DNA of 15,261 nt from CAZQYC01 sp043746555 (GCA_043746555.1 JAYTQU010000292.1:1-15261), one strand, 5' to 3'; positions 1 through 9,129 are shown, counted from the first letter of the stretch. The notes: a model not told the origin generated them from the sequence alone. Numbers and translations: made by a program.

Positions 1-418
1 CCGTCGTTTCGACATGATCCAACACATAGCGCGCGCCTTTCTCGTGATGAGCGAGTGCAATACGGCATTCTCCCGAGATGATTTTCGGCAACGCATCCGC
101 CTGTTGCGCGGCCGAACCGGCATCGCGAATGATTCCACCGCCGACCACCACCGTGCTCATGTACGGCTCAAGCAATAAGCCGCGACCGATCTGTTCCATC
201 ACAATCATGGTTTCCACCGCACCGCCGAAACCGCCGTGCTCCTCCGGCAAGCCGACGCCGAGTACGCCTTGCTCAGCAAGTTGCAGCCACACGTCGCTGC
301 TATAGCCGTTTGGTTGCGCGAGAATGTCGTTACGCCGCTCGAAGCTGTAATCTTTTTGCACGAATTTCTGCAAGGAGTCTTGCAACATCGTCTGATCGTC
401 GTTGAGTTCGAAGTCCAC
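1..418 (-). CDS. Acyl-CoA dehydrogenase, small-subunit type (partial, C-terminus outside window)
   Basis: Reading the minus strand from a GTG at 418 gives 139 residues beginning MDFELNDDQTMLQDSLQKFV, open to the window edge. This is the N-terminal helical domain of an FAD-dependent acyl-CoA dehydrogenase, with the typical GVGLPEEHGGFGG turn followed by a helical MEQIGRGLLLEPY segment. It resembles the small subunit of pimeloyl-CoA-type dehydrogenases. The gene starts only 19 bases after the stop of the complete acyl-CoA dehydrogenase at 438-1637, so the two are almost certainly cotranscribed and probably form a mixed oligomer. No strong ribosome binding site is visible before the GTG, only a weak GGATAAG, so translational coupling is plausible. 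The FAD and catalytic-base regions lie outside the window, so its activity cannot be judged. Family assignment is firm; substrate is inference. Confidence 0.85.
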   Translation of the reverse strand, partial: MDFELNDDQTMLQDSLQKFVQKDYSFERRNDILAQPNGYSSDVWLQLAEQGVLGVGLPEEHGGFGGAVETMIVMEQIGRGLLLEPYMSTVVVGGGIIRDAGSAAQQADALPKIISGECRIALAHHEKGARYVLDHVETT

Positions 419-437
419 AGTTGCTTATCCGATTGGG

Positions 438-1637
438 TTACAAACCTAAGATACGTTGCGCAATGATGTTGCGTTGAATTTCGTTGGAGCCGCCGAAGAT
501 GGTGGTCTTACGCACATTGAAATAGCGGCTGCTATGCGATCCCCACTCCTCCGCGCCTTCCGGTTCGCCTTGCCAACCGAGGTCGAAAGACTCGGGAACG
601 TAGCCGTGCGCATAGTGACCGATGGCCTGCATCTTGAGTTCGGTCAATGTCTGTTGAATTTCCGATCCCTTGATTTTGAGTACCGACGACTCGGGACCGG
701 GATTGCCTTTTTTCGCTTCGGCCGACAACACGCGTAGCACGGTGATATCGAGCGCGGTCAGTTCTAATTCGAGTTCGGCGATGCGATCGCGAAAGCGCGC
801 GTCTTCGATAAGCGGTCGCCCGCCGGAAAGTTCCTTCGCAGCCATGGCCTTGAGTTTCTTGAGTTCACGCTTGCTGGCGCCAACTTGCGCGATACCGACG
901 CGCTCATGGCCGAGCAACACTTTCGCGTACGTCCAACCTTTATTCTCTTCACCAATGCGATTTTCGACGGGCACTTCAACGTTGTCGAACCACACTTCGT
1001 TGACTTCGGTTTCGCCGCCGTCGATCAGTTTGATCGGTCGCACGGTGATGCCCGGTGTCTTCATATCTATAAGGAGAAACGAAATACCTTCTTGTTGCCG
1101 CACTTCGGTGTTGGTGCGCACCAAGCAGAATATCCAATCGGCGAAGTGGCCGAGCGTGTTCCAGGTTTTCTGTCCGTTGACGATGTACTTATCGCCGTTG
1201 CGTTCGGCGCGTGTCTTAAGCGATGCCAAGTCCGAACCCGAGCCCGGCTCCGAATAACCCTGACACCACCAATCGTCGCCCGACACGATCCTCGGCAGAA
1301 ATTTTTCCTGCTGCTGCTGGTTGCCGAAATGCATGATGACCGGCGCGACCATGCGCACGCTAAACGCCAATAGCGGCGGCGCTCCGGCTTCAGTGCATTC
1401 TTCTTCAAAAATGTGCTGCTGAATCGAAGTCCAGCCGGTGCCGCCAAATTGCTTCGGCCAGCCGGTCACTGACCATCCCTTTGCCGCCAGAATTTTGTGC
1501 CACCGCACCCAGTCTTCGCGGTGCAGAATTTTGTAGTTAAGAATCTTCTCGCTCAGATCCTTGGGTAATTTCTCTTTCAGAAACTGACGGACTTCGGCGC
1601 GAAACGCCTGCTCGTCTGGGGAATACTCAAAATTCAC
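438..1637 (-). CDS. Acyl-CoA dehydrogenase, large-subunit type (pimeloyl-CoA dehydrogenase-like)
   Basis: This is a full-length FAD-dependent acyl-CoA dehydrogenase of 399 residues, which would introduce the alpha,beta double bond of an acyl-CoA in the cytoplasm. The start is a GTG at 1637 with GAGG eight bases upstream. The N-terminal helical domain covers about residues 1-120. The central beta domain carries the flavin/substrate signature CQGYSEPGSGSDLASL (125-140) and NGQKTWNT (154-161). The C-terminal helical domain ends in FGGSNEIQRNIIAQRILGL. The site that holds the catalytic glutamate in medium-chain enzymes is glycine here (G382 in FGGS). E245 in LLGHERVGIA falls where isovaleryl- and long-chain enzymes have their base, so it is the likely catalyst. 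With the adjacent partial gene it resembles large/small subunit pairs acting on dicarboxylic or bulky acyl-CoAs. The exact substrate is unknown. Confidence 0.93.
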   Translation of the reverse strand: MNFEYSPDEQAFRAEVRQFLKEKLPKDLSEKILNYKILHREDWVRWHKILAAKGWSVTGWPKQFGGTGWTSIQQHIFEEECTEAGAPPLLAFSVRMVAPVIMHFGNQQQQEKFLPRIVSGDDWWCQGYSEPGSGSDLASLKTRAERNGDKYIVNGQKTWNTLGHFADWIFCLVRTNTEVRQQEGISFLLIDMKTPGITVRPIKLIDGGETEVNEVWFDNVEVPVENRIGEENKGWTYAKVLLGHERVGIAQVGASKRELKKLKAMAAKELSGGRPLIEDARFRDRIAELELELTALDITVLRVLSAEAKKGNPGPESSVLKIKGSEIQQTLTELKMQAIGHYAHGYVPESFDLGWQGEPEGAEEWGSHSSRYFNVRKTTIFGGSNEIQRNIIAQRILGL

Positions 1638-1977
1638 TGTCAGCGCCTCGTCAAAATTGCCGCTGCCGCGCTCTTAAGCTCGATTTCGTATCGCGAAAAC
1701 AGCTTTTGCACGGCCCAAAAAAACATCCGGAAACCCGGGGTGCGAAGCCTACTGGGCGAGGGCGTGATGGGCAAGAGCCGCAATGATTATTAAGACGGAT
1801 TTGCTACAACCACCGATGAGAAAGCGACCGATTCGCCCTATCCGCCTGAGAATCCACCCGCAACTCCCGCTGGGCCGAGAAAACGTCGTGAATCCGAACG
1901 CGCCTCCTACAGGCGGAGCCTGAGGGGCCGATAGCGTAAGAATCACGACCGCCCGCCGACCGTCGCAAGTTCGATCG
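1638..1977. other. 340-base intergenic region with inverted repeats
   Basis: This gap lies between the divergently transcribed acyl-CoA dehydrogenase genes and the PAS kinase, so promoters for both must sit here or just inside the kinase reading frame. I see no convincing -35/-10 pair. The right half holds a nested dyad: GTCGTGA (1885-1891) is complementary to TCACGAC (1943-1949), and inside it CGCCT (1901-1905) pairs with AGGCG (1911-1915) around a five-base loop. In RNA this would be a closing stem with an internal hairpin directly upstream of the kinase. I could not match it to a known riboswitch. A minus-strand reading frame across 1749-2018 has no recognisable protein features and is probably chance. 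Confidence 0.4.
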
Positions 1978-4900
1978 TTGGCCGTACGACCGTGGCGATG
2001 CGCTCCTCGCTTATGCAACTTAATCGGTATCAGTAAAGTGACATTTCGGGCTTTCGCTCGTCAATTTCTTCTCGAAGCGAGACGCGAGTTGCGCGCTCGC
2101 GGTCGCCTATTGGCGGCGGCGTTCGCTCCGACGCGCGTGGGCGAGCACCTGGGCGAGATAGCGACTCAACATTTCGACACGCCGTCCGACGCGCACGTCG
2201 ACTTGCTCGAAAAACTCAATCTCGCCGGACAAGCCGCCGGCGTGCATGCATGGGATTGGGACATTGCCGCGGGCGCGCTCAAATACGATCACCATGGTGC
2301 GCAACGTTACGGCGGAAACGCCAAAGAGGTCGCGCGCGATCCGCGCTTGATTATCGAGAACGGCGTGTTCAAAGACGACCAGCCACGTTATCGAGCAGAG
2401 TTCATTAAGGCGCTGAAGGGCGAGACGCCGTTGTGCATCGACTATCGCATCATTTATCAAGACGGTTCGATTCATCCGGTGCAATTGCGCGGCGAAATTT
2501 TTCGCGGACCCGATCGACGCGCCACGCGCGTGGTGGGACTGGTCATCGACATGAGCGCCCATCAAGCGGCGGCGGCACGCATTGCGACGCAAGCCGAGGA
2601 GCAACAACGTGCGCAACTAAAAATCGAAACGCAGGCACGACAACTGCAAGCGTGGATCGAAAAAATTCAACTAGCGAATGAAACCGCCGGCGTTGGCATG
2701 TGGGACTGGGATTTGACGACGGGAAAGTTATCGTCGGATCTCAACATGGCGACGATCTTCCCCAACGCCAATCTTAGCGGTCTGACTCGCGCTCAAGATT
2801 TCGTCGACAAAATCCTGCACCCGGACGATCGCGAACCGTTTCTCGGCATGATGAACCAAGCCATTGCGCGCGGCGGCGGTGAGCGTGTCGCGACACATTT
2901 TCGTTACATCGGCAACGATGACAGCGTACAGCACATCGAATTGCAAGGCCGCATCGTGCGCGACGAAAAAGGTCGCGCACTGCGTTTTCTCGGCATAAGT
3001 TGGAACATCACGCAACGCGTGCAGGCCGAGGAGGAGATCAAACGGCAATCCGAGGCGCAACGCGTATTGATCGAACGCCTCAATCTCGCTACCGAAGTCG
3101 CATCTATCGACGTGTGGGATTGGGATTTGTTAACCGACCGCATCGTCGCCGATACCTTTCTCACCGACGCATACGGCGGCAAGCATTTCGAAATCGCCGG
3201 CGCTCGACAAATCGTCGCTAATATTGTTCACCCGGAAGATGCCGCCGGCTACTTTCAAGCGCTCGACCGAGCGATTGTCGCCGGCGCTACTTTTTTCCAT
3301 CGCTACCGCATGATTCTCCGCGACGGTACTCAGCGTCATGTACAAGTCAATGCGCGCGTGTTTCGCAATGCCGACGGCAAAGCGACTCGTTTGCTCGGCG
3401 TCAGCCAAAATGTCACGGAGGAAATGCAGCACATGGACGAACTGCGGCGTCAAGCCGTCGAGGAGCGTGCGTTACGCGATCGCTTGAATCTCGCGACGCA
3501 CACCGCGGGCATTGCGATCTGGGACAAGGATTTGGTCAACGGCGCGTTTGTTTGCAATGAACAGTTTTGGAATATGTTCGGCTTGCCGCGCGACGATCGC
3601 TTCAAGGTGCACTATGGCATTCATCCCGAGGTCCGCGAACAAACGCTAGCGCCGCTCAACATTGCGTTCGCCGATCCAAAGTGCGAAGAGATACTTGCCG
3701 TGCGTCATCGCACCAGTAACCCGCGACCCGAACCGCAATACGTCCAGACTCACATGCGCGTGTTCCGCGACGCCAACGGCAAGGCGATTCGCCTGCTCGG
3801 CGTGACATGGGATGTCACCGAGATCGAACTAAACGCCGCGGAACTGAAACGCAAAGCCGATCAAGAGCGCGCGCTTGTAGAGCGCCTTAATGTCGTGACG
3901 CGCGCTGCCGGTATTTCACCGTGGGAATTCGATCTCAAGACCAATCGGTTTAGTTGGCACGGGCAGCGTCAGGAATGCTATGGCTTGGACGATGTCCCGT
4001 TGCCCGAGTATATGGAAGCATTGTACGAACTGGTTCTGGAGGAGGACCGTCCGCAATTGTCCGAGCCTGCAAAACTCGCTGTCGAGTCCGGCAACCCGGA
4101 CTACAGTTACGATTTTCGCGTGCGCGGCAAGGACGGGCAAATTCATCACATGCGCAACAAGGCTCGCATGATGCGCAACGTACGCGGCAAATTTCGCTAC
4201 ATCATGGGCGTGACGATGGACGTTTCCAAAGAAGTGGAAGCCAACGCGCTGCTGGAACAACGTGCCGAGGAAAACGCCAAACTCGTCGACCGATTGAGCG
4301 TGGCGACGCAGGCTGCCGGTATCAGCCCGTGGGAGTTCGATCTCAAACACAATTGTTTTTCTTGGTTCGGCAGCCGACCCAGAATTCTCGGATTGGACAA
4401 CGAACCGCCCGAAACGTATATGCAAGCCCTGCGCAGCCTCGTGGTCGAAGAAGACCTTCCTATTTTAAGCGAAGCGCCACAACAAGCATTGGCGGACGGC
4501 GTCGATCACTACACCTATCGTTACCGAGCTCGCGGAATCGACGACAAAATTCATCACTTTAAGACCTTCGTACGCATCGTTCGCAGCGCTCGCGGAACAC
4601 CCTATCGTTTGGTCGGCGTGACCTGGGACATTAGCGAGGAAATCGCCGCCAACGAATTGCTGAAGCAACAAGCCGAGCATGAGCGACAGCTAACCGCGCG
4701 TCTCAACATCGCGACTGAGAGTGCGGGTATTAGCTCTTGGGAGATCGATCTAGTCGAACGCCAGTTCTTATGGATCGAGAATCCGCTCAAAAGACTCAGT
4801 GGCATTCGCGGCGCGAACGGCAAGCTCGCGACATTTGCGCAACGCGTACATCCGGAAGATATCAATGCGATGCGCGACGAAATTCGGCGCGCAGCCAAGG

Positions 4901-7900
4901 GTGGATACGACGTCATCAATTACCGATACCGCGGTTTGGCGCACGACGACAGCATCGTGCACGTTCAGTGTTACGCGAAACTGTATTTCAACGAGGCGCG
5001 CCGCGCGCTACGCATACTCGGCGTATCGTGGGATGTCACGGATGAAATGGCGGCAAACGAAAAACTTCAACAGCAGGCGCAAAACGAGCGCGAACTTCTT
5101 GAACGTTTGAACGTCGCCACCCAAGGCGCGGGCGTTTCGCTATGGGAATTCGATTTGAAGCTCAATCACCACACCTGGTACAGCAAACGTTTGGCGATTC
5201 TTGGAATGGACGACGTACCCGTCGAGGAATACTACAACGAGCTTCACAAGCGCATGCACCCAGAAGATTGGCAAACTTTCGTCAACGTGCCGCGCGAAGC
5301 TGTGCTGGCAGGCAAGGAGAATTATTCTTGTCGGTTTCGCGTGCAGGGCGTCAACGGTCAACCCTATGTGCTGCAAAACTACGCGCGCATTCTGCGCAGC
5401 CCGCGCGGCACTGCGTACCGGTTTGTCGGCGTCACGTGGGATGTGACGCGCGAAGTCGATGCGGCCTCGCAACTGGAAGAACAGGCGCAAAAGGAACGCG
5501 AGCTTACCGAACGTCTTTCCATCGCGACGAGTGCGGCGGGAATTTCCACCTGGGAAATTGACATCGCTGCCGGCAAGTTTATGTGGGTGGAAAATAGTCT
5601 GACGGCAACCGACGGAGCAAGTGGCAGTGCCCACAAGATAGCCACCTTCGCCGAACGCATACATCCAGACGACAAGTATTTGTTTCGCGACTCGTTGCGT
5701 GCTGCCGTCAAAGAGGGGCGCGACATCGTCTCATATCGATATCGATACAATCGTCTCGACGGCCGCGTTACGCACATTCAAGCATATGCGAAACTGTTTT
5801 TTGGTGAAGACAGTCGTCGTGCGATTCGCGCACTCGGCGCATCCTGGGATGTCAGCAAGGAAGTCGAAGCAACAGAGCAACTGCAACAACGCGCGCAACA
5901 CGAACGTGAGTTGATGGAACGGCTGAATATCGCGACCAGCGCCGCCAACATCGCCTCTTGGGAAATCGATTTGATCGCAGGACGATTCTTATGGATTGAA
6001 AACCCGATTGAGAACATGACGCGCGGTGCCGACGGTCGAATTGCTCTCGAGGAGTTCGAACAATTCGTGGTTCCGGAAGATCGCCGACTCATGCAGAACG
6101 CGATCCGCGCTGCGATGGCAGCCGGTTCTGACCGCGTTAAGCTTCGCTACCGCACTAATGGAAACGATGGAAGCATCTATCATCTCCAATCGTTCGCTCG
6201 CTTGATCGTCAATCCTGAAGGCCGACCGCTGCGGCTCTTGGGCGTGACCTGGGACGTAACGCGCGAGGTACAAGCCGCGGAACAATTGCAGCGACAAGCG
6301 GAACGGTTGAGTGAAGTCGAACGCCGGTTGGAACGCGCGTCGTTGTCAAGTTCCGAGGGTCACTGGGAAGTGGAACTCGCCACCGGACATTTATGGTGTT
6401 CGTCGAGCTTTCACACGTTGCTGGGATATCGCAGCGACGAACTCGAAGCGCGCGTATCGACTTTCGATTTGTTGATTCATCAAGACGATCGACTCATCTA
6501 CGGCGAAGCGCTGCGCGCGCACTTGGTCGATGAATCGCCTTACGATGTGGAATTGCGAATGCGCATGGTGAGCGGCGCATATCGTTGGTTTCACATGCGC
6601 GGCACCGCCGAACGCAATGCGCGGAATGAGCCGGTGCTGATGGCCGGATCGATACACGATATTCACCAGCAAAAAATTACCGAAGATGCGTTGCGCTTGG
6701 CGCAGCGCCGCTTCGAACGCGCCATCAACGGCACGCAAGACGGATTGTGGGAGTTGGATGTCGCGACCGATACGATCTGGTGTTCGCCGCGATTGGCTTT
6801 GTTGCTCGGCTACACATCGTCGGAACTGTCGACCAACAACTTCTTGCGTTCGTTGATTCACGATGACGATGCGCCAAAGCTCGCCAATGTCACGATCGCA
6901 CATTACCGCGATAGCACACCGTTCGATCTGGAAATTCGACTCAAGACGCGCAACGGCGACTACCGTTGGTACCGCGCACGCGCCACGGCGGAACGCGACG
7001 CCGCGGGTCGAGCGCTGCGTCTTTCAGGATCGCTCCAAGACGTCACCGAAGCGCGCGCCGCGCGCGAAGAACTGGTTCGCGCTATTGCAGCGGCGGAAGC
7101 GGCGAGTCTTGCCAAGAGCGCGTTCTTAGCGAACGTCAGTCATGAAATCCGTACACCGATGAACGGTATCGTCGGCATGACCGGCTTATTGCTCGACACC
7201 ACACTCGATCGTACTCAGCGCGATTTCGCCGACACGATTCGCGCCAGCGCCGACTCGTTGCTGATTATCATCAACGATATTCTCGACTTCTCCAAGATCG
7301 AAGCGGGCAAGCTCGATTTGGAAAATATCGAGCTCGACCTGCGCGCCAACGTCGAAGACGTCGCCGCGATGATGGCATTTCAAGCGGCGAGCAAAGGCTT
7401 GGAATTGATCGTCAACGTGCATCCCGAAGTCCCCGAGCGCGTGAAGGGCGATCCACAACGATTGCGTCAATGCTTGGTCAACTTAGTCGGCAACGCCATC
7501 AAATTTACTAAGACCGGCGAAATCGTCATAGATGTGTGCGCGGTGGGCCGCCACGACGGTCGCGTGCTGACGCACTTCGAAGTGCGCGACACGGGACTCG
7601 GCATTGCGCAAGACACGTTGAAAACACTGTTCCAACCGTTTGTGCAAGCCGACTCGTCCACCACCCGCCATTTCGGCGGCACGGGACTAGGTCTGTCGAT
7701 CGTGCGAAAGTTAGTCGAGATGATGGGCGGTCAAGTCGGAGTCGTTAGTGAAATCGGTAAGGGTTCGAATTTCTTCTTTACGCTATCGCTGGAACCGGTC
7801 GATCAAGTAAGCGCCGCATCGCGCGCCACAACGGCCGCCAAGGGCGGACGCATCTTGATCGTGGATGACAACGACACCAATCGTCGCGTACTGAACCTAC

Positions 7901-9111
7901 AACTAACGCATGCGGGTTACCGCGTTGACGTCGCCGCCAGCGGCGCGAAAGCGCTATCGCTCATGCATCAAGCGAGCGAAGCAGATCAGCCGTTCGATCT
8001 AGTGGTTACCGATTTTCAAATGCCCGACATGGACGGCGCGATGCTGGCGACACACATTGGCGAGGAGCCGTCGTTTTCTTCTACGCGTTTGATCATGCTC
8101 ACGTCGCTCGACCAACAAGGCGACACACAGCGACTCGCCGAACTCGGATTCGCCGCGTATCTCACCAAGCCGGTGCGCGCGCGCGAATTGGTAGTGTGCG
8201 TCGCGCGCGTGCTCGCGGCCGAAGCACGTCAGTGGCAGATGGAAATTCGACCCATGATCACGCGCAACACGCTCAGTCAGAGCGGTGAACGACCTCATTT
8301 CCAAGGCCGCGTATTACTCGTCGAAGATAATCTCGTTAATCAAAAAGTCGCGGCGCGATTTTTGGAACGCCTGGGTTGTTCCGTGTCGATCGCGGAGCAC
8401 GGCGAAGCAGGCGTTGCAATGTTTACGAACGAACGCTTCGACATGATCTTGATGGACTTGCAAATGCCGGTGATGGATGGATTGAGTGCAACACGCCGGA
8501 TTCGCGATTTGGAAGGCGCCGATCCGAAGCTTGGACGTACGCCTATCATTGCGCTGACCGCGAACGCGATGCGTGGCGACCAAGAGCGTTGCGAGTCCGC
8601 CGGAATGGATGGCTATCTGACAAAACCGATTGAAGTCGACCGCTTGCGCGATATTCTCGAGAAATTCGGATTGTCCAGGAACGACACATTCGGCGATGCG
8701 GCGCAAATCGCCAATGCCATTCAAGCGCCAGAGCAAACGCCGACCACCAACGCACCGATCGATCTGGCGCGGCTTAACGCAATTGTGAATGGCGATGTCG
8801 AGTTTCAGAACGAATTGATCGAGACATTTTTTGCAAGCGGCGCGCAACTGCTCGCCGACCTCAACAGCGCCATCGCAACACTCGATCGAACCGCCATCGC
8901 GCAAATTGCGCACAAACTCAAAGGTGCCTGCGGCAACATACACGCACGCACGCTACTGAACCTCGCACTCGAATTGGAAACCTCGGCAATCGGCGCCGAC
9001 TCGGTGAAAATCGATGTGCTACGGCAACGACTGCAATCCGAATTTAGGCGCGCAAGAGATTTTCTGAGCGATCCTTTAGTCACGCCGGGACAGGCTAGAG
9101 CCGCATCGTAA
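1978..9111 (+). CDS. Giant cytoplasmic hybrid histidine kinase: 12 PAS, HisKA-HATPase, two REC, HPt
   Basis: This is a multistep phosphorelay sensor of about 2377 residues. Twelve PAS_3-like domains begin near residues 74, 226, 364, 499, 633, 769, 905, 1040, 1176, 1312, 1447 and 1575. Most start RLNxATxxAGIxxWExDL and end GVTWDVT, joined by short charged helical linkers. The kinase core follows: phospho-acceptor H1722 in FLANVSHEIRTPMNG, N-box N1839, G1 box DTGLGI (from 1871) and G2 box GGTGLGLS (1900-1907). REC1 has D1963/D1964, D2012, T2042 and K2064. REC2 has E2116/D2117, D2160, T2194 and K2216. The HPt has H2312 in AHKLKGACGN. All phosphotransfer residues are intact. There is no signal peptide or membrane segment, so it should sense an intracellular signal. 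No PAS shows a LOV cysteine motif, so the ligand is unknown. The start is unresolved: the first in-frame ATG is codon 192, inside PAS1. TTG 1978, GTG 2038, TTG 2089, TTG 2110 and GTG 2137 are candidates, none with a clear ribosome site. Confidence 0.95.
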   Translation: MAVRPWRCAPRLCNLIGISKVTFRAFARQFLLEARRELRARGRLLAAAFAPTRVGEHLGEIATQHFDTPSDAHVDLLEKLNLAGQAAGVHAWDWDIAAGALKYDHHGAQRYGGNAKEVARDPRLIIENGVFKDDQPRYRAEFIKALKGETPLCIDYRIIYQDGSIHPVQLRGEIFRGPDRRATRVVGLVIDMSAHQAAAARIATQAEEQQRAQLKIETQARQLQAWIEKIQLANETAGVGMWDWDLTTGKLSSDLNMATIFPNANLSGLTRAQDFVDKILHPDDREPFLGMMNQAIARGGGERVATHFRYIGNDDSVQHIELQGRIVRDEKGRALRFLGISWNITQRVQAEEEIKRQSEAQRVLIERLNLATEVASIDVWDWDLLTDRIVADTFLTDAYGGKHFEIAGARQIVANIVHPEDAAGYFQALDRAIVAGATFFHRYRMILRDGTQRHVQVNARVFRNADGKATRLLGVSQNVTEEMQHMDELRRQAVEERALRDRLNLATHTAGIAIWDKDLVNGAFVCNEQFWNMFGLPRDDRFKVHYGIHPEVREQTLAPLNIAFADPKCEEILAVRHRTSNPRPEPQYVQTHMRVFRDANGKAIRLLGVTWDVTEIELNAAELKRKADQERALVERLNVVTRAAGISPWEFDLKTNRFSWHGQRQECYGLDDVPLPEYMEALYELVLEEDRPQLSEPAKLAVESGNPDYSYDFRVRGKDGQIHHMRNKARMMRNVRGKFRYIMGVTMDVSKEVEANALLEQRAEENAKLVDRLSVATQAAGISPWEFDLKHNCFSWFGSRPRILGLDNEPPETYMQALRSLVVEEDLPILSEAPQQALADGVDHYTYRYRARGIDDKIHHFKTFVRIVRSARGTPYRLVGVTWDISEEIAANELLKQQAEHERQLTARLNIATESAGISSWEIDLVERQFLWIENPLKRLSGIRGANGKLATFAQRVHPEDINAMRDEIRRAAKGGYDVINYRYRGLAHDDSIVHVQCYAKLYFNEARRALRILGVSWDVTDEMAANEKLQQQAQNERELLERLNVATQGAGVSLWEFDLKLNHHTWYSKRLAILGMDDVPVEEYYNELHKRMHPEDWQTFVNVPREAVLAGKENYSCRFRVQGVNGQPYVLQNYARILRSPRGTAYRFVGVTWDVTREVDAASQLEEQAQKERELTERLSIATSAAGISTWEIDIAAGKFMWVENSLTATDGASGSAHKIATFAERIHPDDKYLFRDSLRAAVKEGRDIVSYRYRYNRLDGRVTHIQAYAKLFFGEDSRRAIRALGASWDVSKEVEATEQLQQRAQHERELMERLNIATSAANIASWEIDLIAGRFLWIENPIENMTRGADGRIALEEFEQFVVPEDRRLMQNAIRAAMAAGSDRVKLRYRTNGNDGSIYHLQSFARLIVNPEGRPLRLLGVTWDVTREVQAAEQLQRQAERLSEVERRLERASLSSSEGHWEVELATGHLWCSSSFHTLLGYRSDELEARVSTFDLLIHQDDRLIYGEALRAHLVDESPYDVELRMRMVSGAYRWFHMRGTAERNARNEPVLMAGSIHDIHQQKITEDALRLAQRRFERAINGTQDGLWELDVATDTIWCSPRLALLLGYTSSELSTNNFLRSLIHDDDAPKLANVTIAHYRDSTPFDLEIRLKTRNGDYRWYRARATAERDAAGRALRLSGSLQDVTEARAAREELVRAIAAAEAASLAKSAFLANVSHEIRTPMNGIVGMTGLLLDTTLDRTQRDFADTIRASADSLLIIINDILDFSKIEAGKLDLENIELDLRANVEDVAAMMAFQAASKGLELIVNVHPEVPERVKGDPQRLRQCLVNLVGNAIKFTKTGEIVIDVCAVGRHDGRVLTHFEVRDTGLGIAQDTLKTLFQPFVQADSSTTRHFGGTGLGLSIVRKLVEMMGGQVGVVSEIGKGSNFFFTLSLEPVDQVSAASRATTAAKGGRILIVDDNDTNRRVLNLQLTHAGYRVDVAASGAKALSLMHQASEADQPFDLVVTDFQMPDMDGAMLATHIGEEPSFSSTRLIMLTSLDQQGDTQRLAELGFAAYLTKPVRARELVVCVARVLAAEARQWQMEIRPMITRNTLSQSGERPHFQGRVLLVEDNLVNQKVAARFLERLGCSVSIAEHGEAGVAMFTNERFDMILMDLQMPVMDGLSATRRIRDLEGADPKLGRTPIIALTANAMRGDQERCESAGMDGYLTKPIEVDRLRDILEKFGLSRNDTFGDAAQIANAIQAPEQTPTTNAPIDLARLNAIVNGDVEFQNELIETFFASGAQLLADLNSAIATLDRTAIAQIAHKLKGACGNIHARTLLNLALELETSAIGADSVKIDVLRQRLQSEFRRARDFLSDPLVTPGQARAAS

Positions 9112-9129
9112 GGCTTCGAATTCGCAGGC

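Noticed and set aside
1735..1852. A TPP riboswitch, suggested by GGGGTGC followed by CTGAGA
   Set aside because: The two motifs are over 100 bases apart, the second conserved half is absent, and no thiamine gene is present.
1749..2018. An 89-residue minus-strand reading frame
   Set aside because: It has no ribosome site or recognisable domain and its composition is as expected for chance reading of GC-rich DNA.
2197..7050. Flavin-binding LOV photoreceptor among the PAS domains
   Set aside because: None of the twelve domains contains the NCRFLQ-like cysteine motif, so light sensing by that mechanism is not supported.
1978..9111. The PAS repeats as a DNA tandem repeat or CRISPR-like array
   Set aside because: The periodicity is at protein level, about 405 bases with diverged DNA, and the frame is continuous coding sequence.
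9112..9129. Terminator between the kinase and nitroreductase stops
   Set aside because: Only an 8-base palindrome CGAATTCG is present, with no loop and no T-run.
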